Assembly (NCBI RefSeq): GCF_014268595.2
Contig: NZ_CP077091.1
Coordinates: forward strand, 518,501 to 582,500
Direction of reading: 5' to 3'
DNA: 64,000 nt
DNA from: Pseudomonas hamedanensis
Lineage (GTDB): Bacteria; Pseudomonadota; Gammaproteobacteria; Pseudomonadales; Pseudomonadaceae
The translations under genes and the position numbers were made by a program. Numbering within the stretch: the first letter of the stretch is position 1; every line of letters starts with the position of its first letter. Positions 44,343 through 53,094 of the stretch are shown here, in pieces. Below the pieces are notes generated by a model. That model ran no database searches. It saw only the letters and a list, made by a program, of their open reading frames with translations, and had not been told where the DNA came from.

Positions 44343-45317
44343 ATGGCGAGCGCAATCCGCTTTACCGAAACGGGCAACCCCGAGGTCCTGCACCTGCACA
44401 CCGTGAGCGTGCAAACGCCAGGGCAGGGTGAAGTCTGGCTTGAACAAGAGGCGGTGGGCGTCAACTTTCTCGACGTCAGCCAGCGCAAAGGCGCGGTGCC
44501 GGTGGCGTTGCCTTCGGGCCTTGGCCTGGAAGGCGCGGGCCGTGTCGCCGCGGTCGGTGACGGTGTCAGCCACGTGCGCGTCGGGGATCGCGTTGCCTAC
44601 GCCACCGGGCCTTTGGGCGGTTATGCGTCGGCGCGGTTGTTTCCGGCGGATCGATTGGTGAAGATTCCTGATGAACTGTCCTTCGATGAGGCTGCGGCAG
44701 TGCTGTTCAAAGGCATTACTGCGCAGTATCTGTTGAAGTCGACGTATCCGGTGGGGCCGGGGACGACGATGCTGCTCTATGGCGTCGCGGGTGGTCTGGG
44801 GGAAATCATGGTGCCGTGGGCCAGACACTTGGGCGCCACGGTGATTGGCGTGGTATCGAAACCGGCCAGTGTCGACAAGGCGCGGTCGATCGGCTGCGAT
44901 GAGGTGCTGGTATTTGATGCTGAAACCCTGGCCGCCGAGGTGGCGCGAATCACCGACGGGCGCAAGGTTGACGTGGTGTACGACCCGATTGGCCGGGTGT
45001 CTTTCCAGGCTTCGCTGGACAGCTTGCGTCCCCGCGGTTTGATGGTCTCGTTCGGCGCGCAGAGCGGTGCGCCGTCAGCGGTGGAACTGGCGACACTCAA
45101 TGCCAAGGGTTCGCTGTTTCTCACGCGTCCGTCACTGGCGGCACACACTGCAAGCGCTGCTGAGTATCAGGAGCGTGCACAAGATGTGCTGGCCGCCGTC
45201 GCCGCCGGTATCATCACGCCACGGATCTGGGCGCGCTATCCACTGGCCGACGCCGCAGCCGCGCACGCCGAGCTGGAGTCGGGTCGATCATCGGGAGCGA
45301 TCATTCTAAAACCATGA
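44343..45317 (+). CDS. NADPH:quinone oxidoreductase (QOR, MDR family)
   Basis: Encodes 324 residues. N-terminal MDR part: MASAIRFTETGNPEVLHLHT, VGVNFLDVSQRKGAVPVALP, GLEGAGRVAAVGDGVSHVRV. The Rossmann motif is MLLYGVAGGLGEIMVPWARH; the usual AGG[VL]G is kept. No zinc cysteines. QorA-like enzymes reduce quinones one electron at a time with NADPH. The stop overlaps the LysR gene start (ATGA), so the regulator is co-translated. The start at 44343 is preceded by GGAGATAAGC. Confidence 0.92.
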   Translation: MASAIRFTETGNPEVLHLHTVSVQTPGQGEVWLEQEAVGVNFLDVSQRKGAVPVALPSGLGLEGAGRVAAVGDGVSHVRVGDRVAYATGPLGGYASARLFPADRLVKIPDELSFDEAAAVLFKGITAQYLLKSTYPVGPGTTMLLYGVAGGLGEIMVPWARHLGATVIGVVSKPASVDKARSIGCDEVLVFDAETLAAEVARITDGRKVDVVYDPIGRVSFQASLDSLRPRGLMVSFGAQSGAPSAVELATLNAKGSLFLTRPSLAAHTASAAEYQERAQDVLAAVAAGIITPRIWARYPLADAAAAHAELESGRSSGAIILKP

Positions 45318-46240
45318 ATCTTGATGTTCTGAGCAATCAACACAGCGATGAGATCGCTGCCTTTCTGGCCGTCGCCGCGCAAGGGTCGTTTGTCGCGGCC
45401 GGTCGCTTGTTGCAGCGTCATCCCACGATCGTTTCGAAACGCTTGGCGGCGATGGAAAAACGCCTGGGGGTTCGCCTGGTGGAGCGCTCGACGCGCCAGG
45501 TGCGTATCACCGAGGCCGGTGCTCAACTGGAACGGCGCCTGCGTGCAGCCGTTGCGCTGATGAACGAGGCGCAGCAGCAAGCGGTGCAGGGTGCCAACGA
45601 AGTGCGCGGCACCTTGCGCCTCGCCTTGCCGGCCGCGATGGGCCGGTTGTGGCTCGGGCCGCTGTTGCCGGAGTTTCTCAAGGCTTATCCGCAGGTCTCG
45701 ATTGTTGCCGACTACAGCGAGGGCCTGGTCGACATCATCGAGCAGGGTTTTGATGCGGCGATCCGTATCGGCGAGCTGGACGACAACCGCCTGACCGCGA
45801 AAAAACTCAGCGATCATCGACGGATTTTGTGCGCATCGCCGGCGTACCTCGATGCTCACGGAACACCGCAAACACCGCAGGATTTGCTCCAGCACAATTG
45901 CCTGCGCTTCAGCGGGCTGGCGTCATTCCCGTTGTGGCGACTGCATCGCGGCGACGAGCTGCAAACCCTCACGCCCAAGGGCAACCTGACCGCCAGCGAC
46001 AGCGAATCGCTGCTCGCCGCCGCCCGCGCCGGAGCCGGTATTCTCGGTGCCGGCGACTGGCTGATGAGCCGCGACCTTGCCGCCGGAACGCTGACTCAGG
46101 TGCTGCCGGACTGGCAACTGGATACGGCCGGCGGCGTCTACCTGGTCCGGCCCTCGGCGAGGTTTCCGGCAGCGGCGGTGGTGGCCTTCAAACAGTGGAT
46201 CGAAGCGAAGTTTGACCCCGCGCCACCGTGGGCGGTTTGA
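45314..46240 (+). CDS. LysR-family transcriptional regulator
   Basis: Encodes 308 residues. HTH: SDEIAAFLAVAAQGSFVAAG, RLLQRHPTIVSKRLAAMEKR and LVERSTRQVRITEAG; effector domain from GTLRLALPAAMGRLWLGPLL. Unusually for LysR, it lies on the same strand as and overlaps its neighbour (QOR) by 4 bases, so both proteins come from one message rather than from divergent promoters. It could control itself and the QOR gene. Confidence 0.92.
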   Translation: MNLDVLSNQHSDEIAAFLAVAAQGSFVAAGRLLQRHPTIVSKRLAAMEKRLGVRLVERSTRQVRITEAGAQLERRLRAAVALMNEAQQQAVQGANEVRGTLRLALPAAMGRLWLGPLLPEFLKAYPQVSIVADYSEGLVDIIEQGFDAAIRIGELDDNRLTAKKLSDHRRILCASPAYLDAHGTPQTPQDLLQHNCLRFSGLASFPLWRLHRGDELQTLTPKGNLTASDSESLLAAARAGAGILGAGDWLMSRDLAAGTLTQVLPDWQLDTAGGVYLVRPSARFPAAAVVAFKQWIEAKFDPAPPWAV

Positions 46241-46267
46241 TCGCGACAAACTGATAACCCGATTCCC

Positions 46268-46753
46268 TGTGGGAGCGAGCCTGCTCGCGAAAGCGCCGGA
46301 TCAGCCAACACTGTTCTGGCTGACAGATTGCCTTCGCGAGCAAGCTCGCTCCCACATGGATATTTGTTGGTGCCGAAAAGTCTGCTGACACCCAAACAAA
46401 CCTGTGGGAGCGAGCTTGCTCGCGAAAGCGCCGGATCAGCCAACACTGTTCTGGCTGACAGATTGCCTTCGCGAGCAGGCTCGCTCCCACATGGTTATTT
46501 GCAGGGCCGCAAAGTCTGCTGACAACCAAAGACACTGTGGGAGCGGGCTTGCCCGCGAAAGCGCCGGGTCAGTCAACACTGCTCTGGCTGACAGATTGCC
46601 TTCGCGAGCAAGCTCGCTCCCACATGGGTATTTGTTGGTGCCGAAAAGTCTGCTGACAACCAAAGACACAAGCGGGCTTGCCCGCGAAAGCGGTCCTCCA
46701 GATACAAATGAATCGCCTGACCCGACGCCTTCGTGAGCAAGCCCACTCTCACA
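46268..46753. repeat. Tandem array of four REPIN-like units
   Basis: Units at 46268-46356, 46403-46491, 46536-46624 (each 89 bp) and 46671-46753 (left end degraded). Period is 133-135 bp. The spacers share CCGAAAAGTCTGCTGACA, so unit plus spacer was amplified together. The unit centres are also near-identical (GGATCAGCCAACACTGTTCT). The array and the terminator at 46802 fill the 607-base gap 46241-46847. Confidence 0.94.
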
Positions 46754-46801
46754 GGGTTTCAGGATGTACTCGCCATTCAAGGCAACCCACAAAATCCACA
46801 C

Positions 46802-46831
46802 AAAAAAAGGCCCGGCAACGCTGCCGGGCCT
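46802..46831 (-). terminator. Rho-independent terminator of hemerythrin gene
   Basis: A perfect 10-bp stem (AGGCCCGGCA / TGCCGGGCCT) with a 4-base loop. On the minus strand it is followed by seven Ts. It starts 17 bases after the hemerythrin stop codon, as expected for an intrinsic terminator. Confidence 0.9.
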
Positions 46832-46847
46832 CGGTGTTCCAGTACTT

Positions 46848-47324
46848 TCACGCGGCCAGGTTGCCTGCCGCCATTTCCTTCTTGTAGCTCGCCTTCATGG
46901 CCTCCATCTGCGCACCCAGTTCGTCGAGCTTCGCCTTGCCCAACAGTTTTTTCGCCTGAGGAAACATTTCTTTTTCTTCCTCCTCGATGTGGTGCTCCAG
47001 CAGCTCCTTGACCACCTTCACGCGACCGGCAAATTCCGGCGTGCCCGGATCGGTCAATTTCAGGTCAGGCAGCACCAGCGAATCCACGGTGCGGTGTTCT
47101 TCCTTGGCTTCGTAGTACATGACGTCCTCCTCCTTGCTGCCGGCCTCTTTGAAGGCGGGATAAAGAATTTCTTCTTCAAGGCGGGTATGGATGGTGATTT
47201 CCATTTCCAGTTTGCCCAGCAACTCGACGCGCTTTTTCAGCGCCCGGTCGGTTGACTCGCTCAACTGGCTGAGAATGGCTTTTACTTTTTCATGGTCGGC
47301 TTTGAGAAGGTCGATGGCATTCAT
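46848..47324 (-). CDS. Hemerythrin HHE-domain protein
   Basis: Encodes 158 residues. The start at 47324 gives MNAIDLLKADHEKVKAILSQ. Iron-ligand candidates lie in DHEKV, EMEITIHTRLEEEILYPAFK, EEHRTVDSLV and LEHHIEEEEKEMFPQAKKLL, the four HHE helices of the YtfE/hemerythrin-like group. A C-terminal polar helix follows. Such proteins bind O2 or NO or respond to redox stress. An intrinsic terminator follows directly, so it is the end of its transcript. Confidence 0.93.
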   Translation of the reverse strand: MNAIDLLKADHEKVKAILSQLSESTDRALKKRVELLGKLEMEITIHTRLEEEILYPAFKEAGSKEEDVMYYEAKEEHRTVDSLVLPDLKLTDPGTPEFAGRVKVVKELLEHHIEEEEKEMFPQAKKLLGKAKLDELGAQMEAMKASYKKEMAAGNLAA

Positions 47325-47522
47325 TATTTTAGGCCTCTGCTTTTCACGGATAGAACACAGCGTCTGATTGGCGCTGCTGTGTATTCCCTGAAGCTTTCGC
47401 AGGAGTCGTGCCAACGTTTCGTTTAGCGCCAACCCCGGTATTACAAGGCTTTGGCGCGGTTAAGCTCTTGCGCTTTCGTGCAGCCTGCATGAATGCCCCC
47501 GATCAGGCATTGCAGATAACAA

Positions 47523-47540
47523 GCCCGGCGAGTGCCGGGC
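47523..47540. terminator. Small GC hairpin, probable terminator
   Basis: GCCCGGC and GCCGGGC around GAGT. On the minus strand it lies 43 bases after the stop of the gene at 47583-47798; on the plus strand it is followed by TGGTTTTGTT. A short bidirectional terminator is plausible. The rest of the gap 47325-47582 shows only the hemerythrin leader. Confidence 0.5.
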
Positions 47541-47582
47541 TGGTTTTGTTGCAACGAATGGACCGGGCATGCACCCGCTGCC

Positions 47583-47798
47583 TCATCGGTTCGCTTGGGA
47601 AGACGAAACGTGGCCGACATGCTTGGGCCCCGCCAACGCCCAGGCGATCAAGCCGAACAACGGCACGAACACGATCAACACAATCCACACGCCCTTGTTA
47701 CTCGATTTCCCCTCGCTTTTACGCACCCGGTTGATGGCCCAAAGCTCGATCAGCACGAGAATGACCGCCAATACGATCCACACGGTTTCGATTTGCAT
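47583..47798 (-). CDS. PLDc_N-type small membrane protein
   Basis: Encodes 71 residues with two membrane helices (IETVWIVLAVILVLIELWAI and KGVWIVLIVFVPLFGLIAWA). The second helix ends in WALAGPK, the typical end of the phospholipase D nuclease N-terminal (PLDc_N) domain. The catalytic PLD part is absent, so this is a stand-alone anchor-like protein of unknown function. AGGAGGT lies upstream of the ATG. Confidence 0.85.
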   Translation of the reverse strand: MQIETVWIVLAVILVLIELWAINRVRKSEGKSSNKGVWIVLIVFVPLFGLIAWALAGPKHVGHVSSSQANR

Positions 47799-47961
47799 AG
47801 GCTACCTCCTGATGGTCTATGGGTTAGGTGGTGCAAGCGGCGTCGGGTTCATTCTTTTTGGACGGCAGCGGCTGTTGCCATATCCGGTTTCAAATTTCAT
47901 TTCTGATCGCCGCTGTGCCCTATATCCTCCAAACCACGATAGATAGAACAGGGACAGTGAG

Positions 47962-49089
47962 ATGGCGTTCAGGGTCATGGTCGTCGGTGGTTACGGTAAT
48001 TTCGGCAGCATCGTTTGTCGGCATCTGGCGGTGATGCCGCAGGTTGAGCTGGTGCTGTCGGGGCGCGATGCGCGCAAGTTGCAACTCAAGATTGATGAGC
48101 TGCACGCGCGGTCGGGCCGTGCCTGCGAAGGCTGGTGCGGTGATGCGATGGGCGCTGGATTTCAAGCCGCGTTGAGTACACTAAACATTCAACTGGTGGT
48201 GCATACCGGCGGGCCGTTTCAAGGGCAGTCCTACGCGGTCGCCGAAAGTTGCATCGGTGCCGGCGTGAACTACTGCGACCTGTCCGATTGCCGCACCTTC
48301 GTCAACGGCATCGGTGCGCTCGATGCCAGCGCCAGACAGGCGGGCGTGGCGATCCTCAGCGGTTGCAGTTCGGTGCCGACGCTGTCGTCAGCCATCATCG
48401 ACGAGCAGCGCCATCGTTTCTCATGCATCGATTCGATCGAGCATGGCATTTCTTCCTCGGCGAAGATGCCGGGGCTGTCCACGGTGGAAGGCGTGCTGGC
48501 CTACGCCGGCAAACCGATCAGGCAACTCAGGCATGGCCAGGTGCATGAAGTGCTGGGCTGGCTCGACCTTTCCCTGCGCAAGATGCCGCAGTTGGGCACG
48601 CGACTACTCGCCAATGTCGATGTGCCGGATATGGATATTTTCGCCCGTCGCTACGGCGCGCAGACCCTGAGTTTCAAGGCGGGCGCCGGCCTGAAGCTCG
48701 GCGGCGTGGCCAACGCGTTGCTGGCGCAAGCCCTGCGGTTCGGCCTGGTGCGTGATCATGCCCGCTGGGCAGCAAGGCTGCATCGTCTGGGCATGCGGTT
48801 CGAACGTTTCGGCGATGGCAAGAGCGCGATGTACATCGATGTCCGTGGCATTGGCATTGATGGCAAGCCGCTGACCATGACCGCTCAACTCACCGCGCTG
48901 AATGACAAAGGCCCGGAAATTCCCAGCTGCGCGGCCGTGGCTCTGGCCGTGAAAATGGCCTCGGGCTATGTGCCGCAATCCGGCGCACGGCCTTGCGTGG
49001 GTGAAATCAGCGTTGCCGAATACCTGGCGGCAATCAACGATCCGGCCAATCTGAGCCTGTCGGTGCAGTTCTCGCAAGGGCAGCGTTGA
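47962..49089 (+). CDS. Saccharopine dehydrogenase-like protein
   Basis: Encodes 375 residues. N-terminal Rossmann motif FRVMVVGGYGNFGSIVCRHL, then ELVLSGRDARKLQLKIDELH, VVHTGGPFQGQSYAVAESCI and AGVNYCDLSDCRTFVNGI, the conserved saccharopine dehydrogenase NAD(P)-binding region. The C-terminal domain is divergent, so lysine metabolism is not implied. It is followed after one base by a DUF2269 membrane protein gene, suggesting a two-gene operon; this pairing may indicate a membrane-associated redox function. Confidence 0.88.
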   Translation: MAFRVMVVGGYGNFGSIVCRHLAVMPQVELVLSGRDARKLQLKIDELHARSGRACEGWCGDAMGAGFQAALSTLNIQLVVHTGGPFQGQSYAVAESCIGAGVNYCDLSDCRTFVNGIGALDASARQAGVAILSGCSSVPTLSSAIIDEQRHRFSCIDSIEHGISSSAKMPGLSTVEGVLAYAGKPIRQLRHGQVHEVLGWLDLSLRKMPQLGTRLLANVDVPDMDIFARRYGAQTLSFKAGAGLKLGGVANALLAQALRFGLVRDHARWAARLHRLGMRFERFGDGKSAMYIDVRGIGIDGKPLTMTAQLTALNDKGPEIPSCAAVALAVKMASGYVPQSGARPCVGEISVAEYLAAINDPANLSLSVQFSQGQR

Positions 49090-49090
49090 G

Positions 49091-49588
49091 ATGTTGTATC
49101 TGTGCATCAAATATCTGCATGTGATTGCCGCAGTTTTCCTGTTCGGATTCGGCATGGGCTCGTATCTTTACCTGATCGCCGCCAGCCGCACGGGCAACCC
49201 GCAAGTGATTGCGCATGTGGCGCGGATGGTCGTGCGCTTTGATGCATGGATCACCACGCCCGCAGGCTTCGTGCAGATCATCACTGGCTATCTGCTGATG
49301 CGCCTTTCAGGATTGCCCATGAGTACCGGTTGGCTGCTGACCTCGCTGGTCATCTTCGTTTGCGTGGGCGCACTGTGGCTGCCGGTGCTGTTGTTGCAAA
49401 AACGCCTGCATGCAATGGCTGTGGGCGCCGAGGCGAGCGGCCAGCCCTTGGAGAGTCGCTACGCCAGCGTGTATCGATGGTGGTTCTGGATGGGCGTTTG
49501 CGGGTTCGCCGGGATGTTTGCCATCGTGTTGATGATGGTGACGAAGATAACGCCGCTGCAACTGATCGGCTTAACCCTGGGCCTTTAG
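49091..49588 (+). CDS. DUF2269-family integral membrane protein
   Basis: Encodes 165 residues with four membrane helices: YLHVIAAVFLFGFGMGSYLY (with His in helix 1), ITTPAGFVQIITGYLLMRLS, WLLTSLVIFVCVGALWLPVL and WWFWMGVCGFAGMFAIVLMM. The helix-1 KYLHVI and the W-rich last helix match DUF2269. Histidines in the membrane suggest haem or quinone binding, but this is inference. It starts one base after the saccharopine-dehydrogenase-like gene. Its last 18 bases overlap the convergent DCC gene. Confidence 0.88.
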   Translation: MLYLCIKYLHVIAAVFLFGFGMGSYLYLIAASRTGNPQVIAHVARMVVRFDAWITTPAGFVQIITGYLLMRLSGLPMSTGWLLTSLVIFVCVGALWLPVLLLQKRLHAMAVGAEASGQPLESRYASVYRWWFWMGVCGFAGMFAIVLMMVTKITPLQLIGLTLGL

Positions 49589-50023
49589 AAAACGCTTTTC
49601 ATGATCTGCTGTTGGCAGCAGGCAAGTGTCGTATTTGCCGAACAGCCGGTAGCGATTCAGCGCAATGCGGTCGTACGCCCAGTCGCGCAGGCGACGCGGA
49701 AAAACGCGCAGCAGCTTCAGCGGCTGCCAGCGTCCAGGCAGTTGCCCGACCACTTCCAGAAACGCATCCGAACGCTCCCAGTACTGCCGGTCACGAATCA
49801 CTGCCATCGTGTCGAACTCATCCAACGGCAAACCGGCCCACGCCAGCAACGCTTGGCCCTCGGGCGACTGCACTGCTGCCAGGCGCACACGGCGCTGGCG
49901 ATCATGCCGAATCAGAAACCGTGCCCAGCCGTTGCACAGTTTGCACACGCCATCAAACAACACCACGGTTTCGCCGGGCTGCAGCAGCGGTGCGGGGGTG
50001 GGGCGGGTTTTCGTGGAGAGCAT
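49571..50023 (-). CDS. DCC-family (DUF393) thiol-disulfide oxidoreductase-like protein
   Basis: Encodes 150 residues. The hallmark DGVCKLCNGWARFLIRHDR (DxxCxxC, CKLC) is at residues 20-38, followed by VRLAAVQSPEGQALLAWAGL, ERSDAFLEVVGQLPG and a basic C-terminal part with YDRIALNRYRLFGKYDTCLL. The family resembles thioredoxin but its physiological partner is not known. The start at 50023 has AAGGA 9 bases upstream. The 3-prime end overlaps the DUF2269 gene tail to tail by 18 bases. Confidence 0.9.
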   Translation of the reverse strand: MLSTKTRPTPAPLLQPGETVVLFDGVCKLCNGWARFLIRHDRQRRVRLAAVQSPEGQALLAWAGLPLDEFDTMAVIRDRQYWERSDAFLEVVGQLPGRWQPLKLLRVFPRRLRDWAYDRIALNRYRLFGKYDTCLLPTADHEKRFLKAQG

Positions 50024-50149
50024 GGGCGGATGTCCTTGGCAGCAGTCGTCACGATGATAACCTCGATCAACAGGCGCAGGTTCGACAGTGAGAGGCTGCC
50101 GCGCCGCTGTAATCAATTCGAACCCGGACAAAACAAGCCGCCCGGCTCA

Positions 50150-51133
50150 TCACGTTTGTGCACCGCTGTCCCGCTTCACCCCTAGACAAAACATCTTTCG
50201 GTAGTCCGACGGCGACGTCCCCAAGTGAGCCGCAAACTGCTGCCGTAACGACAAAGGTGTGCCAAACCCGGCTTCTTCTGCAATGCATTCAACCGGCAAA
50301 TCGGTGGTTTCCAGTAACGCCTGCGCTCTGATCACGCGCTCAGCGTTGAGCCATTTGGACACCGTCGTGCCGGTGGTTTCCTTGAATCGACGGGTGAAGG
50401 TGCGTCGACTCATCCTGGCTTTTTCCGCCAACAGGTCCAGCGACAGGTTCTCCCCCAAGTTCATGCGGGCCCAGGCCAGAACTTCAGAAAAATGCGTTTC
50501 GCTCGACAGCTGTGGCACCGGGTGCTCGACATATTGCGCCTGGCCGCCTTGGCGGTGCGGTGGCGTGACCAGCATTTTCGCCGTGTGATTGGCTACATCC
50601 GCACCGAAGCGCTGGCGTATCAGGTGCAAACAGCAGTCGATGGCCGCCACGGTACCCGCCGAGGTCATCAGGTTGTCGTCGGTGACATACAGCACCTCGG
50701 GGCGAAACCGAACCTTGGGGAAACGTTGCGCGAACTCGTCGCGTGCCGCCCAGTGTGTTGTCGCCTCCTTGCCATCGAGCAAGCCAGCATCGCCCAGCAC
50801 GAAGGCGCCGAGGCATAAACCGACGATCAACTTGCCTTCGGCATGGGCCAGTTGCAGGGCCTGCACGAGCGCTGCCGAAGGCGTCATCGATTGATCGCCC
50901 CATGCCGGAATGATGATGACGTCGGACACCGCCATCAATTCCAGCCCATGACCGATCGCCAGGCCAATGCCTTGGTCACTGCTGATCATGCCCGGGACTT
51001 CCGCGCAGTAGCTGATCTCGTAACGGGGCTCGGTGGACGCCGGATTGGCCGTCGCCAGGACAATGCCCGGCACCGACAGGTGGAAAAGGCTGACGCCGTC
51101 GAACGCCAGTACGGCAACACGGATGGAGGGCAT
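50150..51133 (-). CDS. GlxA-type AraC-family regulator (DJ-1/PfpI domain)
   Basis: Encodes 327 residues. The N-terminal DJ-1/PfpI-like domain (RVAVLAFDGVSLFHLSVPGI, LIVGLCLGAFVLGDAGLLDG with a nucleophile-elbow Cys) is fused to a C-terminal AraC HTH pair (LSLDLLAEKARMSRRTFTRR and LPVECIAEEAGFGTPLSLRQ). GlxA relatives respond to amino-acid-derived or quaternary-amine ligands. It is divergent from the exported MBL hydrolase at 51260 across 126 bases, making that gene its first candidate target. Confidence 0.93.
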   Translation of the reverse strand: MPSIRVAVLAFDGVSLFHLSVPGIVLATANPASTEPRYEISYCAEVPGMISSDQGIGLAIGHGLELMAVSDVIIIPAWGDQSMTPSAALVQALQLAHAEGKLIVGLCLGAFVLGDAGLLDGKEATTHWAARDEFAQRFPKVRFRPEVLYVTDDNLMTSAGTVAAIDCCLHLIRQRFGADVANHTAKMLVTPPHRQGGQAQYVEHPVPQLSSETHFSEVLAWARMNLGENLSLDLLAEKARMSRRTFTRRFKETTGTTVSKWLNAERVIRAQALLETTDLPVECIAEEAGFGTPLSLRQQFAAHLGTSPSDYRKMFCLGVKRDSGAQT

Positions 51134-51259
51134 AAGGAAGTCTCGGTTTCACTGTGTCGAGTTGGCCCGATTATATCGATAAATGTCATCCAGGCCACTG
51201 TTGGCTACGGCAGATTTCAGCAAAAATGGACGCATTCATTAACGAACAGGATGATTTTC

Positions 51260-52150
51260 ATGACACTCAAAACGCTTCCAATTGCCCTGAGCATTGCTTG
51301 CGCCACGGTGACTGCACCAGCGTTCGCAGAGACCGAAACGCGGTCGAAGCCTGAAGCCGCACACAAGCTGAATCTGCAACAAGTACGTAACGCCACGGTG
51401 AAAATCACCTACGGCGACACGACTTTTCTGATCGATCCCATGCTCGCCAAAAAGGGCACGTATCCAGGGTTCGAAAACACCTACCGCAGCAACCTGCGTA
51501 ACCCGCTGGTTGACCTGACCGAGTCCCCTGAGCAAGTGATTGCCGGCGTCGATGCCGTCATCGTTACGCACACGCACCTTGATCATTGGGATGACGCCGC
51601 GCAAAAAGTGCTGCCAAAAGACATCCCTCTGTTCGCCCAGCATGAAGAAGATGCGCAGTTGATTCGTTCGCAAGGCTTCAAGAATGTACATGTGCTGACC
51701 AATGAGGCCGAGTTCGGTGGCGTTAAAATCACCAAGACCGGCGGACAGCACGGCACCGACGAAATGTACGCCGTGCCGGCCCTGGCCAAACCGTTGGGGG
51801 AGGCCATGGGCGTGGTGTTCCAGGCCCCGGGTTATAAAACGCTTTACCTCGCCGGCGATACCGTCTGGCGCAAGGAAGTCGATCAGGCCATTGAGAAGTT
51901 TCACCCGCAAGTGATCGTTCTCAACGCTGGCAAAGCGAAAATGAGCGGTTACGAAGGCTCGATCATCATGGGCGAGGAAGACGTCCTGCGAGCGACGCAG
52001 GTAGCGAAAGACGCGAAAATCGTTGCCGTGCACATGGACGCGATCAACCACATGTCCCTGACCCGCGACGAATTGCGCAGCTATGTGCAAAAGCACGGCA
52101 TTGAGAGCCGCGTGGACATCCCGGCGGACGGTACGTCGCAGCAGTTCTGA
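51260..52150 (+). CDS. Exported MBL-fold metallo-hydrolase (UlaG-like)
   Basis: Encodes 296 residues. A signal peptide (ALSIACATVTAPAFAETETR) precedes a UlaG-type beta-lactamase domain: VKITYGDTTFLIDPMLAKKG, the metal motif VIVTHTHLDHWDD (HxHxDH), and TLYLAGDTVWR. The start at 51260 has AGGA 8 bases upstream and gives the signal peptide. The enzyme probably acts in the periplasm on a lactone- or ester-like substrate; relatives annotated as L-ascorbate-6-phosphate lactonases are cytoplasmic, so the function is likely different. A perfect hairpin terminator follows. Confidence 0.9.
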   Translation: MTLKTLPIALSIACATVTAPAFAETETRSKPEAAHKLNLQQVRNATVKITYGDTTFLIDPMLAKKGTYPGFENTYRSNLRNPLVDLTESPEQVIAGVDAVIVTHTHLDHWDDAAQKVLPKDIPLFAQHEEDAQLIRSQGFKNVHVLTNEAEFGGVKITKTGGQHGTDEMYAVPALAKPLGEAMGVVFQAPGYKTLYLAGDTVWRKEVDQAIEKFHPQVIVLNAGKAKMSGYEGSIIMGEEDVLRATQVAKDAKIVAVHMDAINHMSLTRDELRSYVQKHGIESRVDIPADGTSQQF

Positions 52151-52163
52151 TTGATTCACCTCT

Positions 52164-52192
52164 GCCCGGGCGTGTCGCCGACGCGCCCGGGC
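52164..52192. terminator. Bidirectional hairpin between convergent genes
   Basis: GCCCGGGCG and CGCCCGGGC, perfect 9-bp arms around an 11-base loop. It lies between the stops of the MBL gene (52150) and the LysR gene (52213), so it probably ends both. No long T run follows. Confidence 0.7.
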
Positions 52193-52212
52193 TTACGCGG
52201 ACGATTGGCACA

Positions 52213-53094
52213 TCACTCGCCCAGTTTCGCCCAGAACTCTTCGGCTGAAGGACTGATCGGCGCGGTCGGGCGCGTCAGGTGAATCTCCAGGGGAATGTCC
52301 CAGCTTTCATCAAGTGCCCTGACCAGACGACCGTCAGCCATTTCCTGTTCCGTCAGGCTTTTCGGTAGCCACGCCACACCCTTGCTTTCCAGTGCCATGG
52401 ACATCAGCACCGCGGCCAGGTGGCTGCTGAACAGCGGCTTGAGGTGCAGATAATCGGCCTTGCCGTGAAGCCTGTGCGCAACGATTCGGCCCAGACCGGA
52501 TTCGTGGGTATAAGCCAGATAGGGCAGGGTTTCAGGGGCGGTTCCACACTGCGCGGAAGGACTTGCCAGCGGCACGAGTACATCTTCGCCGACCTTTTTT
52601 CCAATGAACTGATCAGGTGCCAGCAACGGCGGAACGTCGGGGTGACGATGGCACAACAGAAACTGCACCTGGCCATGAATCAGCATCTGCTCGCACACGG
52701 CCATGCTGTCGGAATGCAGCTGTACCGCATCGATCGGCGCGCCATTCTCTGCACTTCGCAACCAGCGCGGAAAGAACGTGAACGACAGCGAGTGAGTGGC
52801 CGCAAATTGCAGCTGCTTGGCCGCCATGCCGGCGACTTCCTGCGCCTCAGAGCGCAGTCGATATAGACGCCGGGCCGCTTCCTGGGCGCTGGGCAAAATC
52901 TGTCTGCCGGCCTCAGTCAACGTCGCGCCCTGCGGGGTGCGCACAAACAGGTCGACGCCCATCCAATTCTCCAGCGAACGCACGCGGCGACTGAACGCCG
53001 GCTGCGTAACGTGCCGCGCTTCAGCGGCCCGGACAAAGCTGCCGTACTCGGCCAGCGCGGAAAAATCCTCAAGCCAAACCAGTTCCAAGGGCAA
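52213..53094 (-). CDS. LysR-family regulator of the tartrate locus
   Basis: Encodes 293 residues. HTH: VWLEDFSALAEYGSFVRAAE, RHVTQPAFSRRVRSLENWMG and LFVRTPQGATLTEAG; the effector domain begins around residue 92 (LQFAATHSLSFTFFPRWL). Divergent from tartrate dehydratase at 53187 across 92 bases, the usual arrangement for a substrate-responsive activator of a catabolic operon. The effector is probably tartrate or a related acid; this is inference. Confidence 0.92.
   Translation of the reverse strand: MPLELVWLEDFSALAEYGSFVRAAEARHVTQPAFSRRVRSLENWMGVDLFVRTPQGATLTEAGRQILPSAQEAARRLYRLRSEAQEVAGMAAKQLQFAATHSLSFTFFPRWLRSAENGAPIDAVQLHSDSMAVCEQMLIHGQVQFLLCHRHPDVPPLLAPDQFIGKKVGEDVLVPLASPSAQCGTAPETLPYLAYTHESGLGRIVAHRLHGKADYLHLKPLFSSHLAAVLMSMALESKGVAWLPKSLTEQEMADGRLVRALDESWDIPLEIHLTRPTAPISPSAEEFWAKLGE

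Noticed and set aside
50150..52150. Ascorbate utilisation locus (UlaG-like enzyme)
   Set aside because: The hydrolase has a signal peptide, and no ula transport or catabolic genes are present.
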